This document shows positions 8,972 through 18,848 of a stretch of DNA of 64,000 nucleotides, piece by piece. Under the pieces are notes generated by a model, which had not been told where the DNA came from, ran no database searches, and was given only the letters and a program-made list of their open reading frames with translations. The stretch lies in NCBI GenBank assembly GCA_017615755.1, contig JAFZZM010000001.1:94337-158336 (forward strand). The letters are read 5' to 3'. The translations under genes were made by a program, and so were the position numbers. Numbering within the stretch: position 1 is the first letter of the stretch; each line of letters begins with the position of its first letter. Source of the stretch: Clostridiales bacterium (GTDB lineage: Bacteria > Bacillota > Clostridia > Saccharofermentanales > Saccharofermentanaceae).

Positions 8972-9993
8972 AGAAGGAATCATTCTTTGAACTCCTCGGT
9001 GATATCGACGAGAAATATATTCTCGAAGCAAATGAAGAAGATCCGGCCGAAACCGCAGAAGGTGCAGAAGCCGGCGACCCGGAAGCGGAAAACAAAGCCA
9101 GCCGTGGTGCCACCATAACGCCTGTGCCTGTGAAGCGTAAAAACGAAGGCAGAAAAGTCTTCCTTTCGGTCGCAGCTGCAGCCGCAGCGATCCTCCTTCT
9201 TATCGGAGGTCTCTGGTACGCGGAAGTCTACCAGAAAAAGAACGACAACCATAAACTCAGAGGACTGACCGAGCACAACACCGCAGTCCTCGAAATCACG
9301 ACCGCTGCCGGTGGAGAACTGACGTGGGCAACAACGAGACCGGAAACAATGGCGCCGACCGAGGCGGACATGACGACTACTGCAGGAGAAGAAACGATCA
9401 ATGAAGCATCGATCGTAACTGTCGAAGATACAACTGCCGCCACCTATGTGATCCCGGCCATTCCATCCGGTCTAGGTATCACGGCTATCGGAGAACCGAT
9501 CACGGATGAAGATGCCGCCGCATATTTCTCTGAGCAATTCAATCTGATCAAGCGCGATCTTACTTCCTGTGAAGTGCCGACCGACGACCTGCATATCTCT
9601 GAAAAAGGATACTGTCATGTTTCTTACGAAGAGATGAATAGCGATACACTGACTCTGGATCAGAGTATCCGCACCTACCCGGTCTATAACAAAAATGTAC
9701 TCGTTGCTTTCATAACGCTCACAAGACAACCGTTTACCGGCACAAACGAAATTACACACAACCTGGGCTATGACGGACCATGGTATACGGACTTCGATGC
9801 ATTCCTTAAGGCACACAAAGGTGAGGAGCTCCTCTTCCTCTACGTCAACGGCTATTTCGAGATCGTCATCACCCCGGACGGAACACTCCGTAATCCGCAG
9901 GGCGAAAGTGCAAGCATCCTCGAACTCTATTTCAGATCGATCGAGAATCCGTACGAATACCTCTACTGCAAAGAAGCAACTTACACACCGTAA
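8968..9993 (+). CDS. Single-pass membrane protein, putative anti-sigma factor
   Basis: A 341-residue protein starting in the ATGA overlap with the ECF sigma gene. Residues 1-60 are cytoplasmic and acidic (many Glu and Ala) without the HxxxCxxC zinc motif of classical anti-sigma domains. A transmembrane helix lies at about residues 63-85, followed by a Thr-rich extracytoplasmic linker and a globular domain of about 190 residues. Gene order and topology suggest that it binds the sigma factor and senses something outside the cell; this is inference from context. The outer domain is not recognised. Confidence 0.6.
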   Translation: MKKESFFELLGDIDEKYILEANEEDPAETAEGAEAGDPEAENKASRGATITPVPVKRKNEGRKVFLSVAAAAAAILLLIGGLWYAEVYQKKNDNHKLRGLTEHNTAVLEITTAAGGELTWATTRPETMAPTEADMTTTAGEETINEASIVTVEDTTAATYVIPAIPSGLGITAIGEPITDEDAAAYFSEQFNLIKRDLTSCEVPTDDLHISEKGYCHVSYEEMNSDTLTLDQSIRTYPVYNKNVLVAFITLTRQPFTGTNEITHNLGYDGPWYTDFDAFLKAHKGEELLFLYVNGYFEIVITPDGTLRNPQGESASILELYFRSIENPYEYLYCKEATYTP

Positions 9994-10006
9994 AGGAGGC
10001 GATCCT

Positions 10007-10648
10007 ATGACAAACCGCATTCGCACCCAAGCTGCGTGGAAGAAGCTCCTGGCCATCGCGCTGATTCTGGTCGTGGGGAGTGCTTTTGCCGCTTGCAAGA
10101 AATCGAAAGTACCTTCGAAGAAAGATATCTATAACCGGATCATGGACGAAAACTGGCAGATCCAGGCAGAGCAAGGCGTCTATACTTACGAGGAGCTTTG
10201 CAAGTCCTGGGGAGATCCGGATGTTGAACGGGTCATTGCAGAAAACGGCATCAAATACAAAGCCTGGACATACAAGGACCACTACATCTATGCCATCATG
10301 CAGAAGGACAACGATTCCGCCGTCTGGGCCTACAACCTCTCTGTCTCCGCGAAAATGGTCTACCTGAAGCAGGACGAAAGCCGGGTATTCTTCGGCATGA
10401 TACAAAATGACATCTACGAGCCTCTCGCCTGCATCGGATTCGATCTGGACCGTTTTGCATCCGGGGAACTGGCCGGCGCGTCTTTCGGCGACCTGTTCTC
10501 GATGGAGTATAACGGTGCGGTCTTCCAGTCGTATCCGGGCATCATCGACGTCTTCTTCAGTTTTACTCCGGACGGTCAGAAGGCAGATGAAAAGGCGCTT
10601 TCCTTGGCACAGCAAGAACTGGAAAGACTGAATACAGACTTTTCTTGA
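10007..10648 (+). CDS. Lipoprotein of the ECF sigma operon
   Basis: A 213-residue secreted lipoprotein. A basic N-terminus and a hydrophobic stretch lead to lipobox AFAAC with Cys30, followed by a Lys-rich segment. The mature part has a YEELCKSWGDPD motif, reminiscent of the helix found in small outside-facing lipoproteins such as BLIP or SmpA/OmlA-type folds (inference). AAGGAGG lies six bases before the ATG at 10007, 13 bases after the previous stop, so it is the third gene of the sigma operon. The stop is 37 bases from the convergent GH115 gene. Confidence 0.62.
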   Translation: MTNRIRTQAAWKKLLAIALILVVGSAFAACKKSKVPSKKDIYNRIMDENWQIQAEQGVYTYEELCKSWGDPDVERVIAENGIKYKAWTYKDHYIYAIMQKDNDSAVWAYNLSVSAKMVYLKQDESRVFFGMIQNDIYEPLACIGFDLDRFASGELAGASFGDLFSMEYNGAVFQSYPGIIDVFFSFTPDGQKADEKALSLAQQELERLNTDFS

Positions 10649-10685
10649 AGCATCTGCTTTGCAAGTTTGATTCAGCTAACTCTCT

Positions 10686-13628
10686 TTACCTGCTCCACGT
10701 CTCCGTTGGTCCGAGGTAGGAATCAAGCGGTGCATGCCCTTCCTTGAAAAGCACTAGTTTCGTGAGTACGAAGTTCGGGCTGATCGCTGAAATGTCGATC
10801 GTGTTGGCGCCTTCCACAAGATCCAGTACGACTTCGGTCGTGCGCAGATTGTTAAGCACACCGGCACTCCAGATATCGTTTCCGTCGCCGACAGCAAATC
10901 CATCTTTGATCGTGTTGATCTTCTTTCTCTTGCCACCATTGACGGCCACGCCGCAGTAAAGCTCCGGGATCCGGCTCGGCGGATTTCCGGGGTTCGTCAT
11001 CAGACGGAGCGTGTAGCGTCCCGCCTTCGGTACAACGACAGAATAGCTCAGGACAGGTGCATCCTTCGGTCCGGCAAATACCCGATCCTGCGGGTAGGCT
11101 TTCATGCCTGAAAGTCCGCGGTTATAGTCCGGGATCTCCATGAATTCTCCCTTTGCACCCTCGGTCTTTACGCTATAGTGGGATGCCTCGATCGAGATGT
11201 ATCCGATCGTCTCAAAGCCGGTCCAGACAAATGTATTCAGAAGCTTCGTCTTTGCTTTCGCACCAAGCTCCGCTTCAATCTGAACAGGTACGCGGATGCT
11301 GACAAATCCGTCTCCGCTCCGCACGACGATCTTCGCCTCGCCGCTGTTCTTCGCATTCTTCTTCGGAAGCTTCGTACGATCCAGTTTTACGATCAGTTTT
11401 TTCAATTCAAAAGCACTTGCTTTGCCTTTGCTTTCGGATACCGTCAGATACGGTGCATCGCACTCTACGGTAAAGGCGACGCTCTTGGCGCAGGCGGTGG
11501 ACAACTCGATTGCCGCGCTCTCATTACGCGGATCCAGGAACGCCGGCAGGACAAGTTCTTTTCGCGTCCAGAAACCGCCCTCGGAGTACTGCTCTGTGCC
11601 CGGGATCGACACGATCAGGCGCTCTTTATTGGCCGCATCAAAAGTATGGATCACCGGATACTGGCATCCTTCCTCGCACCAGTTCTTGAAACCGATGTGC
11701 TCGGAAAGGCCCATGCCGTACCACATACCGCCGTGGATCTTATGGAGTTCCGCGACAAGCTCGCGGTCTTTTTCGATGCAGGCATCGATCTCATCGGCGA
11801 GCCCGAGCGCATAAGTGCTGGCACGCTTCGCATAGCCGTGGTTCAACGTGGTCAGGAGCCACATCTTCTGCACATTGAGATTTGCCATGAGAGGCAGATA
11901 AACGATCTCGTAGAAGCGGTACGCCGCATTGCCGGAAAGATTGCCGTACAGTTTTGCTGCGTCCTTCATGAGGGTATCGATCGCCGTGAGGGTCTTCTCT
12001 GTTTCGCCATATGCAAATGGTGCGTAGACCGTGTCATTCATGGCCTCGGTGCGGCGCGCATGCGTGATGCGTGTGTAGCCCAGAAGCAGTTCCGCCGTCT
12101 TTCTTCTCTGCGCGGAGGTAAGCGTCTCGCCGAAGTGCTTCTGCACAAAGCACTTGGTATACTCGTGCGCCGAGTTCTTGTTGGATGTGCCCCAGCGATC
12201 GAAGTCGTATGCCAGGTCGAGGAAATAGGCGAGCGGATATTCGTTACTGAAAATGTCACCGACGTTGACGATCCAGAGATCGCGAATACCGAAGTCATAC
12301 GCCATGGTCATCTGCTCCCACACCTTCGACAGGTGGGTCGTATTGAACCATTCAAAAGAGATCGGGAATCCGTGGTAATCGAAGTGGTAGTACATACCGT
12401 ATCCGCCCTTGTGGCCGCGCATCTCCGGTGTCGGCACCGTGCGGAGGTTACCGTAGTTATCATCGCAGAGCATCAAGGTCACGCCCTCGAGTTCCGGATC
12501 GCCCATGAGTCCCGGGGTCTTCTCGTCACCATAGAAATACGGCTCTACTTCCTTGTACAGCGCCAGCATTCTCGGCACTTCGTCGAGGTCGTTATTCACG
12601 TACTTTTTGATCAGCTTGTTCTGAGTCTTCAAAACCTTGCGCAGAAGATCGATGTTGTCCTTCAGCGTCGCATCTTTGCCCATGATCGCCGTGTCCGCTT
12701 CGCCGCGCATACCCACGGTGATGACGTTTTCGAACTTGCCGCTGCGCTTCAGGCCGTCCTCCCAGAACTTCGTGATACCCTTCTCATTCGTAAGGAAATT
12801 CCACGCATCGCCATAGATGGACTTCGGGCCACGCAGGTAGCGGTACTCCTCACCCTGTCTCAGGCAAGGCTCGTGGTGGGACATGCCCATGACCACGCCC
12901 AGCTCGTCCGCCAGTTCCGCATTCTCCAGTCCCGGGCCATCGTTCGGGAAGATCGCTGACCACATCGCCGGCCACATATAGTTTCCTTTAAGACGCAAAA
13001 GCAGCTCGAATACGTGTTCATAGCACTTGGCATTGAACCCGCCGAACCGCTTGTTGCAGTAGTTGCCGAAAGCCGGCCACTCGTCGTTGATGAAGAATCC
13101 GCGGAAACGCACTGACGGTTCATGCGACGTGTATACATATTTTGCCGGGAAGGCATATTCATTTTTCTTCTGTGGCTGTACATCCAGCCAGTCGATAAAC
13201 GGAGACACACCGAGCATCTCCGACAGGCGGAACAATCCGTAGATCACACCGCGCTTGTCCGAACCTGCGATCAGAAGCGCCGTCGTTTCGTTGCCATGGA
13301 ACACTTCTTTCGGGAAGTTTCCGATGATCTTATGCTGATATACTTCTCTTTTTCCGGTCACCTCGGAAAGATCTACAAGACCTGCTTTTTCAAGCTTTGT
13401 AAGTATGTTACATCCGCTCATGCTGACAAAAATCGGGTATTCGATACGGGCGGCCACAGCCTTAGTGAGCTTTACCGCATCAAAAGCATCCGGCGCGGTG
13501 CCGAAGACTGCTTTTATATCATTTCGTACCTTCTCGGTGATCTTTTTCACTCCACCCGGCACGCCCGCATCAAATACGAACGCAACTTTTCCGGCCTTAA
13601 TACTCTTCGTCGATAACTCAAAACCCAT
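10686..13628 (-). CDS. GH115 xylan alpha-1,2-glucuronidase
   Basis: A 980-residue protein of glycoside hydrolase family 115, which removes glucuronic or 4-O-methylglucuronic acid from internal and terminal xylose units of glucuronoxylan. The KRGVIYGLFRLSEMLGVSP segment, RFRGFFINDEWP, LKGNYMWPAMW, a GMRGEADTAI loop and a C-terminal beta-rich domain match the family. No signal peptide is seen, so it may act on imported oligosaccharides. The start chosen is ATG 13628; a longer reading frame to 13670 runs through the promoter's -10 box. It is monocistronic here, with no other xylan genes in the window. Confidence 0.85.
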   Translation of the reverse strand: MGFELSTKSIKAGKVAFVFDAGVPGGVKKITEKVRNDIKAVFGTAPDAFDAVKLTKAVAARIEYPIFVSMSGCNILTKLEKAGLVDLSEVTGKREVYQHKIIGNFPKEVFHGNETTALLIAGSDKRGVIYGLFRLSEMLGVSPFIDWLDVQPQKKNEYAFPAKYVYTSHEPSVRFRGFFINDEWPAFGNYCNKRFGGFNAKCYEHVFELLLRLKGNYMWPAMWSAIFPNDGPGLENAELADELGVVMGMSHHEPCLRQGEEYRYLRGPKSIYGDAWNFLTNEKGITKFWEDGLKRSGKFENVITVGMRGEADTAIMGKDATLKDNIDLLRKVLKTQNKLIKKYVNNDLDEVPRMLALYKEVEPYFYGDEKTPGLMGDPELEGVTLMLCDDNYGNLRTVPTPEMRGHKGGYGMYYHFDYHGFPISFEWFNTTHLSKVWEQMTMAYDFGIRDLWIVNVGDIFSNEYPLAYFLDLAYDFDRWGTSNKNSAHEYTKCFVQKHFGETLTSAQRRKTAELLLGYTRITHARRTEAMNDTVYAPFAYGETEKTLTAIDTLMKDAAKLYGNLSGNAAYRFYEIVYLPLMANLNVQKMWLLTTLNHGYAKRASTYALGLADEIDACIEKDRELVAELHKIHGGMWYGMGLSEHIGFKNWCEEGCQYPVIHTFDAANKERLIVSIPGTEQYSEGGFWTRKELVLPAFLDPRNESAAIELSTACAKSVAFTVECDAPYLTVSESKGKASAFELKKLIVKLDRTKLPKKNAKNSGEAKIVVRSGDGFVSIRVPVQIEAELGAKAKTKLLNTFVWTGFETIGYISIEASHYSVKTEGAKGEFMEIPDYNRGLSGMKAYPQDRVFAGPKDAPVLSYSVVVPKAGRYTLRLMTNPGNPPSRIPELYCGVAVNGGKRKKINTIKDGFAVGDGNDIWSAGVLNNLRTTEVVLDLVEGANTIDISAISPNFVLTKLVLFKEGHAPLDSYLGPTETWSR

Positions 13629-13660
13629 AAGAAATACCAGCTTTCTTTTACTTACATACA

Positions 13661-13690
13661 AGTATACCACTTGTCGGATGTTATTGTCAT
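13661..13690 (-). promoter_or_regulatory. Promoter of the GH115 gene
   Basis: On the minus strand ATGACA (13685-13690) is separated by 18 bases from TATACT (13661-13666). Its position rules out the longer upstream start of the GH115 frame. Confidence 0.5.
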
Positions 13691-13714
13691 CTCTTTCCGG
13701 TAAAGGTTTTCCCG

Positions 13715-14887
13715 TTATTTAGAAGCCGCAGTCGGTGCCTCCGGCATCGGGTCCAGCGCCACCAACTCTGAATAGAGCTTATTGATCTGCGCTTTCAGAC
13801 GATTTGCCTCTTTTTCGTGATCGCTGATCTTCGCGCTGATGGAGTCCACTGTCTTCTCTTCCTTCATGATCTGCTCCTCATAACGCTTGATCGTCTTCAG
13901 TTTGCCCATGGTGTAGATCGCAAATCCAAGAACACCGATACCCGGAATCAGGATCAGAGACCAGAGTACTGCTGTATCGCTTTCGTGCTCTTTCTCCCAC
14001 TTCTTGGAATTAGAAAGTCTAACAGATTCCGATTTCGAGAGGCTGGCGTCTTTGCGGGCTGAATTCATCGCATCATAATATACGTAATTCTCCACCATAC
14101 GGGACACTTCCTTGCTGGACATTCCTGACGTCGCGCCCACGATCACACTGATGTTAGGTGTATATGTAAAAGACGTGATAGTATAGGACGAAGACTTCGT
14201 ATTCGATTTGGAATACGGATTGTTGTTCAGTGTGCCGAACATCAGGGCAATCAGTGCACACCAGGCCAGATATATTAACACAACGGAAACCAGGACGGTC
14301 TGCGGATGTGTCTGCACTGTCTCTTCTCCGTCCCAGGGATCCTTCGTGGTAAAGTACTCGTCGTCCATTCGATCCTCATAACTGCGGATCTTCTCGTACT
14401 GCTTCCTGCGGTCGCCACGAGTCACGTTGGCCAGACGGATCTCCTCTTTGTAGGCCTTGCCCGTATCGACGAGTTCTTTCATCTTGGAGAAATAACCCGT
14501 GTGTTCGGGAGATGCAGCCGCGATAGCTTCATCGATACTCTGCTCGACCGGAATATATTTCATTTCGCGATATGTGGCAGGCTGACGCAGGACCAGCGTA
14601 GTCTTGATCTTCGCCGACACCATGATCCTGCCGCGCAGAGCCTGGAAATTGTGGGGCTCCTTCTTCAGCATGAAATCATACGCGTCTTTGGCCGACAAAA
14701 ACTCACCGGCACGAAGGGAGCGGGAGGCTCTGGCCAGTACGTCATCTTCGCGGAAGTATTCGTAGTCAAAAGAAACTCCGCAGAAGGGGCATTCGTACAT
14801 CTGGCGTGCCTCATTGATGACCAGCTGGCCACCGCATGTCGGGCAAGTGTGCTTTTTCATTGTCTGATTCAGTTCTGTCATTTTCAT
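13715..14887 (-). CDS. Zinc-ribbon membrane protein of unknown function
   Basis: A 390-residue protein not recognised by name. The N terminus holds a CPTCGG...CPFCG zinc ribbon (about residues 15-37), followed by a helical region, a first membrane helix (about 198-216), a Ser/Thr/Tyr-rich loop, a second membrane helix (about 302-322) and a C-terminal coiled coil with many Lys and Glu. An AGGAG site lies just before two closely spaced ATGs; 14887 is used but 14881 is equally possible. Several other proteins in this window share the zinc-ribbon-plus-membrane design (13.7, 44.3, 50.5 kb), suggesting a locally expanded type. Confidence 0.6.
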   Translation of the reverse strand: MKMTELNQTMKKHTCPTCGGQLVINEARQMYECPFCGVSFDYEYFREDDVLARASRSLRAGEFLSAKDAYDFMLKKEPHNFQALRGRIMVSAKIKTTLVLRQPATYREMKYIPVEQSIDEAIAAASPEHTGYFSKMKELVDTGKAYKEEIRLANVTRGDRRKQYEKIRSYEDRMDDEYFTTKDPWDGEETVQTHPQTVLVSVVLIYLAWCALIALMFGTLNNNPYSKSNTKSSSYTITSFTYTPNISVIVGATSGMSSKEVSRMVENYVYYDAMNSARKDASLSKSESVRLSNSKKWEKEHESDTAVLWSLILIPGIGVLGFAIYTMGKLKTIKRYEEQIMKEEKTVDSISAKISDHEKEANRLKAQINKLYSELVALDPMPEAPTAASK

Positions 14888-15119
14888 ACATCTCCTATCT
14901 GTAAATATACTAGTTTCCGGGCGCCTTTACAACAAGAGCGGCCCGTCTGTAATATCAGATCGTATTTGCAGTTCCGCTTGCAATTAACGGCCCATCGGAT
15001 CTGCTCTTCCTGTTCTTCTTTTTCTTTACCAAAAGCACTGACATTCTTCCTTCTTCCTGCGTGTTATAATGAATGCAGATCTCAGCGTGGTGATCAGCCA
15101 CGCGGATGCGGGGGACAGC
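14888..15119. promoter_or_regulatory. Divergent intergenic region with -10 box for the response regulator
   Basis: The plus strand carries a perfect TATAAT at 15065-15070 about 50 bases before the response regulator start, with only a weak -35 (CTGACA-like, about 15038). An AAAAGCAC word lies at 15031-15038. No hairpin or operator stands out. Confidence 0.45.
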
Positions 15120-15782
15120 ATGCCGGATATCATCATTTGCGAAGACAACCAGGAGATCGGAAACCTTCTTTCCGACTTTCTGAAAAAGGAAAACTACACC
15201 GTCGCCATCGCGCCCACAGGAGAACGGGCGCTGGAGCTTTTTGAGAAGTACGGGGCAAAGCTTGTAGTTCTCGACATCATGCTCCCGGGCATCGACGGTT
15301 TTTCCGTGTGCAGCAAGATCCGCGAGACTTCCAATACGCACATCATCATCGCCAGCGCGCGCGGTGACAAAGAGAGCAAGCTTGAGGGGCTGTCGCTCGG
15401 CGCGGACGATTACGTCGAAAAGCCCTACGACATCGACATCCTGCTGGCCAAGATCCGCGGCATCTTCAAGCGCAAATACGCCATCGAAGAAGTCGTGGAC
15501 GGGAACCTCCGTCTCAACACCGTCAACCGGACACTTACCGTGGACGGGCGTGCCGTGGATGTGACGGAAAAAGAATTCGCGCTGCTTCTTCTTCTCATCG
15601 AAAACAAGAACACCACTCTTCGCAAAGAGTATCTTTTCAATACCATCTGGGGCGCCGACAGCGACTCGGAGATCCAGACGCTGACCGTACACATCAAGTG
15701 GCTCCGCGAGAAGATCGAGAAGGACCCGAAAAAGCCGCTTCACATCATCACGGTGTGGGGCACGGGGTACCGGTATGAGTAA
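15120..15782 (+). CDS. OmpR/PhoB-type response regulator
   Basis: A 220-residue two-component regulator. The receiver domain has an acidic pocket ED (ICEDNQ), the phospho-acceptor Asp in VVLDIMLPG and a Lys in YVEKPYD; the winged-helix output domain ends in the usual VWGTGYRYE. A frame open to 15069 begins too early: the ATG at 15120 follows a G-rich site (GGGGGAC) and yields a normal receiver start. It overlaps the kinase gene by eight bases (15775-15782). Targets are not shown; the nearest downstream transport operon is the FtsX system at 20.3 kb. Confidence 0.9.
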   Translation: MPDIIICEDNQEIGNLLSDFLKKENYTVAIAPTGERALELFEKYGAKLVVLDIMLPGIDGFSVCSKIRETSNTHIIIASARGDKESKLEGLSLGADDYVEKPYDIDILLAKIRGIFKRKYAIEEVVDGNLRLNTVNRTLTVDGRAVDVTEKEFALLLLLIENKNTTLRKEYLFNTIWGADSDSEIQTLTVHIKWLREKIEKDPKKPLHIITVWGTGYRYE

Positions 15783-16995
15783 GTTCCGTAAAATCTTCAT
15801 CCTGATCCTTATCCTGGAGCTCGTGCTCGTGGGGGTCTGCAATTACATCATGCTGGGCAGTCTTCGTGAAGATGCCGGCAAGCAGTACCGTGTGGATATT
15901 TCCCGTGCCGCGACAGAAATGGAAAACGGTGTTTCTCCTGACGCGATCGTGAGTAAGTATGACTCGATCACACGCGTCGTGCCTTTTGACCCGGCAGAGG
16001 TTTTTAATTCCGATTACAACGTAAAAGATGTCGGCGGCACGCTGTACCGTTTCGATTACAAAGTCCGTGCGGACATTCGCCCTCTCGTTCTCATGAACAT
16101 CGCTCTGGCGATCTTCGTGATCATCACCTTTGCGGTGCTCCTTTACATCAGCCGCAAGATCATTCGTCCTTTCAACAAGATGACCAACCTCTCCGTTGAA
16201 CTGGCGCGTGGTAATCTTTCCGCGCCGGTCAAGGAAGAAAAGAACAAGTTCTTCGGCAAATTCCTCTGGGGCATCAACATGCTCCGCGACAATCTCGAAT
16301 CCAACAAGGAGCGCGAGCTGGCGCTGCAGAAAGACAAGAAGACATTGATCCTTTCTTTGTCCCACGACATCAAGACGCCTCTTTCGGCCATCAAGCTCTA
16401 TGCCCGTGCGCTGGATGAGGATCTTTACGATACCGAGGAGAAGCGGCGCGAGGCGATCGCCGGTATCTCCCACAATGCATCGGAGATCGAGAAGTATGTT
16501 TCGGATATCGTAACTGCATCGAAGGAAGATTTCCTGAATCTGGAAGTAGTGATCAGCGAGTTCTACATGGACGAAGTCATGAAGCGCATCAACGTTCTGT
16601 ACAGCGAGAAGTTCTCGTCCCAGCGCACTGCTTTTTCCATCGAAGATCACTCGGATGCCGTGCTTTCCGGAGACAGCGCACGCCTGGAAGAGGTGCTGCA
16701 GAACATACTGGAAAATGCAATCAAATACGGCGATGGGCGGGAGGTTTCAATCTCGTTTTCCGATGAGGAAGATTGCCGCCTGATCACCGTGACCAACAGC
16801 GGATGCTCCCTCAGCGAAGATGAGATCCCGCATCTGTTCGAGTCCTTTTACCGCGGAAGCAATGCAGATAAAGTCAATGGTTCCGGCCTCGGTCTTTACA
16901 TCGCGAGAAGCCTCATGCGCATGATGAACGGCGATATTTTTGCCAAGATCGAAAACGGAAACTTCGCCATGACAGTTGTTGTGAAAAAAGCGTAA
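15775..16995 (+). CDS. Sensor histidine kinase
   Basis: A 406-residue membrane kinase: TM1 at about 7-29, an extracytoplasmic domain of about 75 residues, TM2 at about 103-124, a HAMP linker, a dimerisation helix with the phospho-accepting His in SLSHDIKTPLSAIK and an ATPase domain with the N box (NILENAIKYG) and G box (GSGLGLYIA). The start overlaps the response regulator stop, so the pair is translationally coupled. The small outer domain suggests sensing of a ligand or envelope stress, but the signal is not identifiable. Confidence 0.9.
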   Translation: MSKFRKIFILILILELVLVGVCNYIMLGSLREDAGKQYRVDISRAATEMENGVSPDAIVSKYDSITRVVPFDPAEVFNSDYNVKDVGGTLYRFDYKVRADIRPLVLMNIALAIFVIITFAVLLYISRKIIRPFNKMTNLSVELARGNLSAPVKEEKNKFFGKFLWGINMLRDNLESNKERELALQKDKKTLILSLSHDIKTPLSAIKLYARALDEDLYDTEEKRREAIAGISHNASEIEKYVSDIVTASKEDFLNLEVVISEFYMDEVMKRINVLYSEKFSSQRTAFSIEDHSDAVLSGDSARLEEVLQNILENAIKYGDGREVSISFSDEEDCRLITVTNSGCSLSEDEIPHLFESFYRGSNADKVNGSGLGLYIARSLMRMMNGDIFAKIENGNFAMTVVVKKA

Positions 16996-17001
16996 TCATC
17001 G

Positions 17002-17026
17002 CGGGCCCATAATTATCCCGGGCCCG
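17002..17026 (+). terminator. Possible terminator after the two-component operon
   Basis: CGGGCCC (17002-17008) and GGGCCCG (17020-17026) form a GC-rich stem shortly after the kinase stop. It lacks a proper T-tract, so the call is weak. I see nothing else in the rest of the gap to 17287. Confidence 0.35.
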
Positions 17027-17287
17027 AAGTCTTCCTCAACAATTCATTTCAGGAATCATCAGAAGACAAAAGAACACCGGAGATCTTGCCGTCACGTCTG
17101 GGTGTTGGTATTGCGCGGCTCGATTCTCCGGTGGTTCTCATGCATCCAAAGAAGTCTTCAGTTCTTTTCCGTAACTTTTTCTGTTCTGTTTATTCGCCAG
17201 AGGAGGGGTAAACTTCTTTGGAATCGTCTTCCTCTTTTGGAAGCGGCATCCTATAAGTCAGGGAACGTCTTCCCTGCGGAAAGTTGC

Positions 17288-18646
17288 TTATTTCTCGGCG
17301 TCATCCTTTTTGTCGTCTTTGTTCTCGTCAGCTTTGGTTTCGGCATCTGCCTTCTTCTCTTCGGAAGCAGCGTTGATCTTGTCGTCGGTTTCTACCTTGG
17401 CAGCATTAGCGGCACGGACCTGTGCTTTTATCGAAGTCTGGGGCGCGGATGCTCTCGGAGCTGAAGGCTGGGTCTCTGTCTTGGCAGCGGGTGCCTGGTT
17501 GTTTCCATACTTCGCGGCAAGATATGCTTCCTGTCTCTGCTTGAGCTCTTCTGCCTGCTTGGCTGTCTTCTTCTTATGCTTTTTCACCACGTGGCGGAGA
17601 ATGAAGAATACGATCAGGCCGATGATCAACAGGATCGAGAGTACCCACCAGTTAGCGATGAAGAACATCAGGATGCTTTCGAGGAAACAGAGGAATTCGT
17701 TCCAGGAATCTTTCGCGGCTGCGGATACACGCATGGAGAATGTCTCCTCTTCCGGCTCAGTTTCTTCCTGCTGCTGTTGCTGCTCGTCAAGTTCTTTTTG
17801 CGTAACTTTATGGATCGTCAGCGTGATGTAGGAGTATGCCACGTCGCTCTCGAGCATGCTCATCTCAGTCTTGAGGTCGGAGATCGTCAGCGCCATTCTG
17901 CGGAGTTCGCTCTGGATCTGAAGGGCGATCTTCTCGTCCTTGGTTTCTTCGTACTGCTTGAGATAACGGTCGTATTCAGCTTCGTAGATCTGCAGTTCAT
18001 TTTTCAGTGTGCCGTAGCGGGTGGCCACATTGTCTACGCTCGAATTCTTGGAGCGAAGGATGCCGATGCCCTCGGCCGAGGAAACGAATGATTCGTAGTA
18101 CTCGGAAGGGATGCGGATCGTGGCGGTGTAGTAGTAATCCTTGTCCTTTTCGTCGATCACATAACGGCCGCTCGATCTGCTTCCGTCAGTCTGGTTTTCT
18201 CTTTCAACAAAACCGTGATACTCAGCGATCTTCGTCTTCAGGAGCGAAACGGACTGCTCAAAGTCTGTGGTGTCGAGGGAAATGCTGCAACGGAAGACCA
18301 GCATCTCTTTTGAGATATCCACTTTCTTGTCAGCATTTGCAGTAGATGTGCTGCCATTGCCGGAATCGCTTTGATAATCAGAATAATCCTCCGGAGCCTC
18401 TGCATCGCTTCTTTCTGCAGCGGCTGTGGTCTCGTATGCCCAGTCAATGTCTTCGTATGACGCCTGGGTCTCTTCCGCATAGTAATAGGAATCGCCGACT
18501 GCCGCATTCAGTGTCGCGGATTTTGCCGCCGCGGCGGAACCGGAATTTGATCTTGTTGTTGAATCCGCTGCTTTTGAAGAACAGCCCGCCAACATCGCGG
18601 TAACCATAAAGGCGGCCATAACACATGATATCAATCTCTTTTTCAT
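17288..18646 (-). CDS. DUF4349 lipoprotein
   Basis: A 452-residue protein with a lipoprotein signal (lipobox LAGC, Cys22), a low-complexity Ser/Ala/Asp region to about residue 105, a DUF4349-type domain rich in helices (coiled coil about 245-300), a membrane helix at about 330-352 and a basic, Pro/Ala-rich then acidic Lys/Asp/Glu C-terminal tail predicted to be cytoplasmic. AGGAGG lies six bases before the ATG. DUF4349 proteins are widespread membrane-linked proteins of unknown role, often annotated near ECF anti-sigma genes. Being lipid-anchored at one end and membrane-spanning at the other is a characteristic of this family. Confidence 0.72.
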   Translation of the reverse strand: MKKRLISCVMAAFMVTAMLAGCSSKAADSTTRSNSGSAAAAKSATLNAAVGDSYYYAEETQASYEDIDWAYETTAAAERSDAEAPEDYSDYQSDSGNGSTSTANADKKVDISKEMLVFRCSISLDTTDFEQSVSLLKTKIAEYHGFVERENQTDGSRSSGRYVIDEKDKDYYYTATIRIPSEYYESFVSSAEGIGILRSKNSSVDNVATRYGTLKNELQIYEAEYDRYLKQYEETKDEKIALQIQSELRRMALTISDLKTEMSMLESDVAYSYITLTIHKVTQKELDEQQQQQEETEPEEETFSMRVSAAAKDSWNEFLCFLESILMFFIANWWVLSILLIIGLIVFFILRHVVKKHKKKTAKQAEELKQRQEAYLAAKYGNNQAPAAKTETQPSAPRASAPQTSIKAQVRAANAAKVETDDKINAASEEKKADAETKADENKDDKKDDAEK

Positions 18647-18848
18647 ATTAATCCTCCTAGATCTCGATCCTGCCGCCTTGTCGCGCGCCTTCGAATATGT
18701 TTTTCGTGGCAGGTCGAATGTCTCATCTGACTATTAGACGACTGAGGTATAGAAAACGTTGCAGATTTTTCCGAAAATTCTGAAAAAATTTTTTCGAGAG
18801 AGTTTTTGCGCGCGACAATGGGCGGCTTCGCGAAGCGTCTTTTTCTAT
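18647..18848. other. Intergenic region with a palindromic hairpin
   Basis: The palindrome GCTTCGCGAAGC lies at about 18830, followed by CTTTTTC on the plus strand. It sits directly downstream of the convergent-side end of the nuclease-like gene and could be a weak terminator. Nothing else is clear. Confidence 0.3.

Noticed and set aside
11178..12959. Long open frame (593 codons) antisense to the GH115 gene
   Set aside because: It is a shadow of the real gene: Cys/Arg/His-rich, without a domain, start site or ribosome binding site, as are similar antisense frames over the secreted proteins and the ABC exporter.
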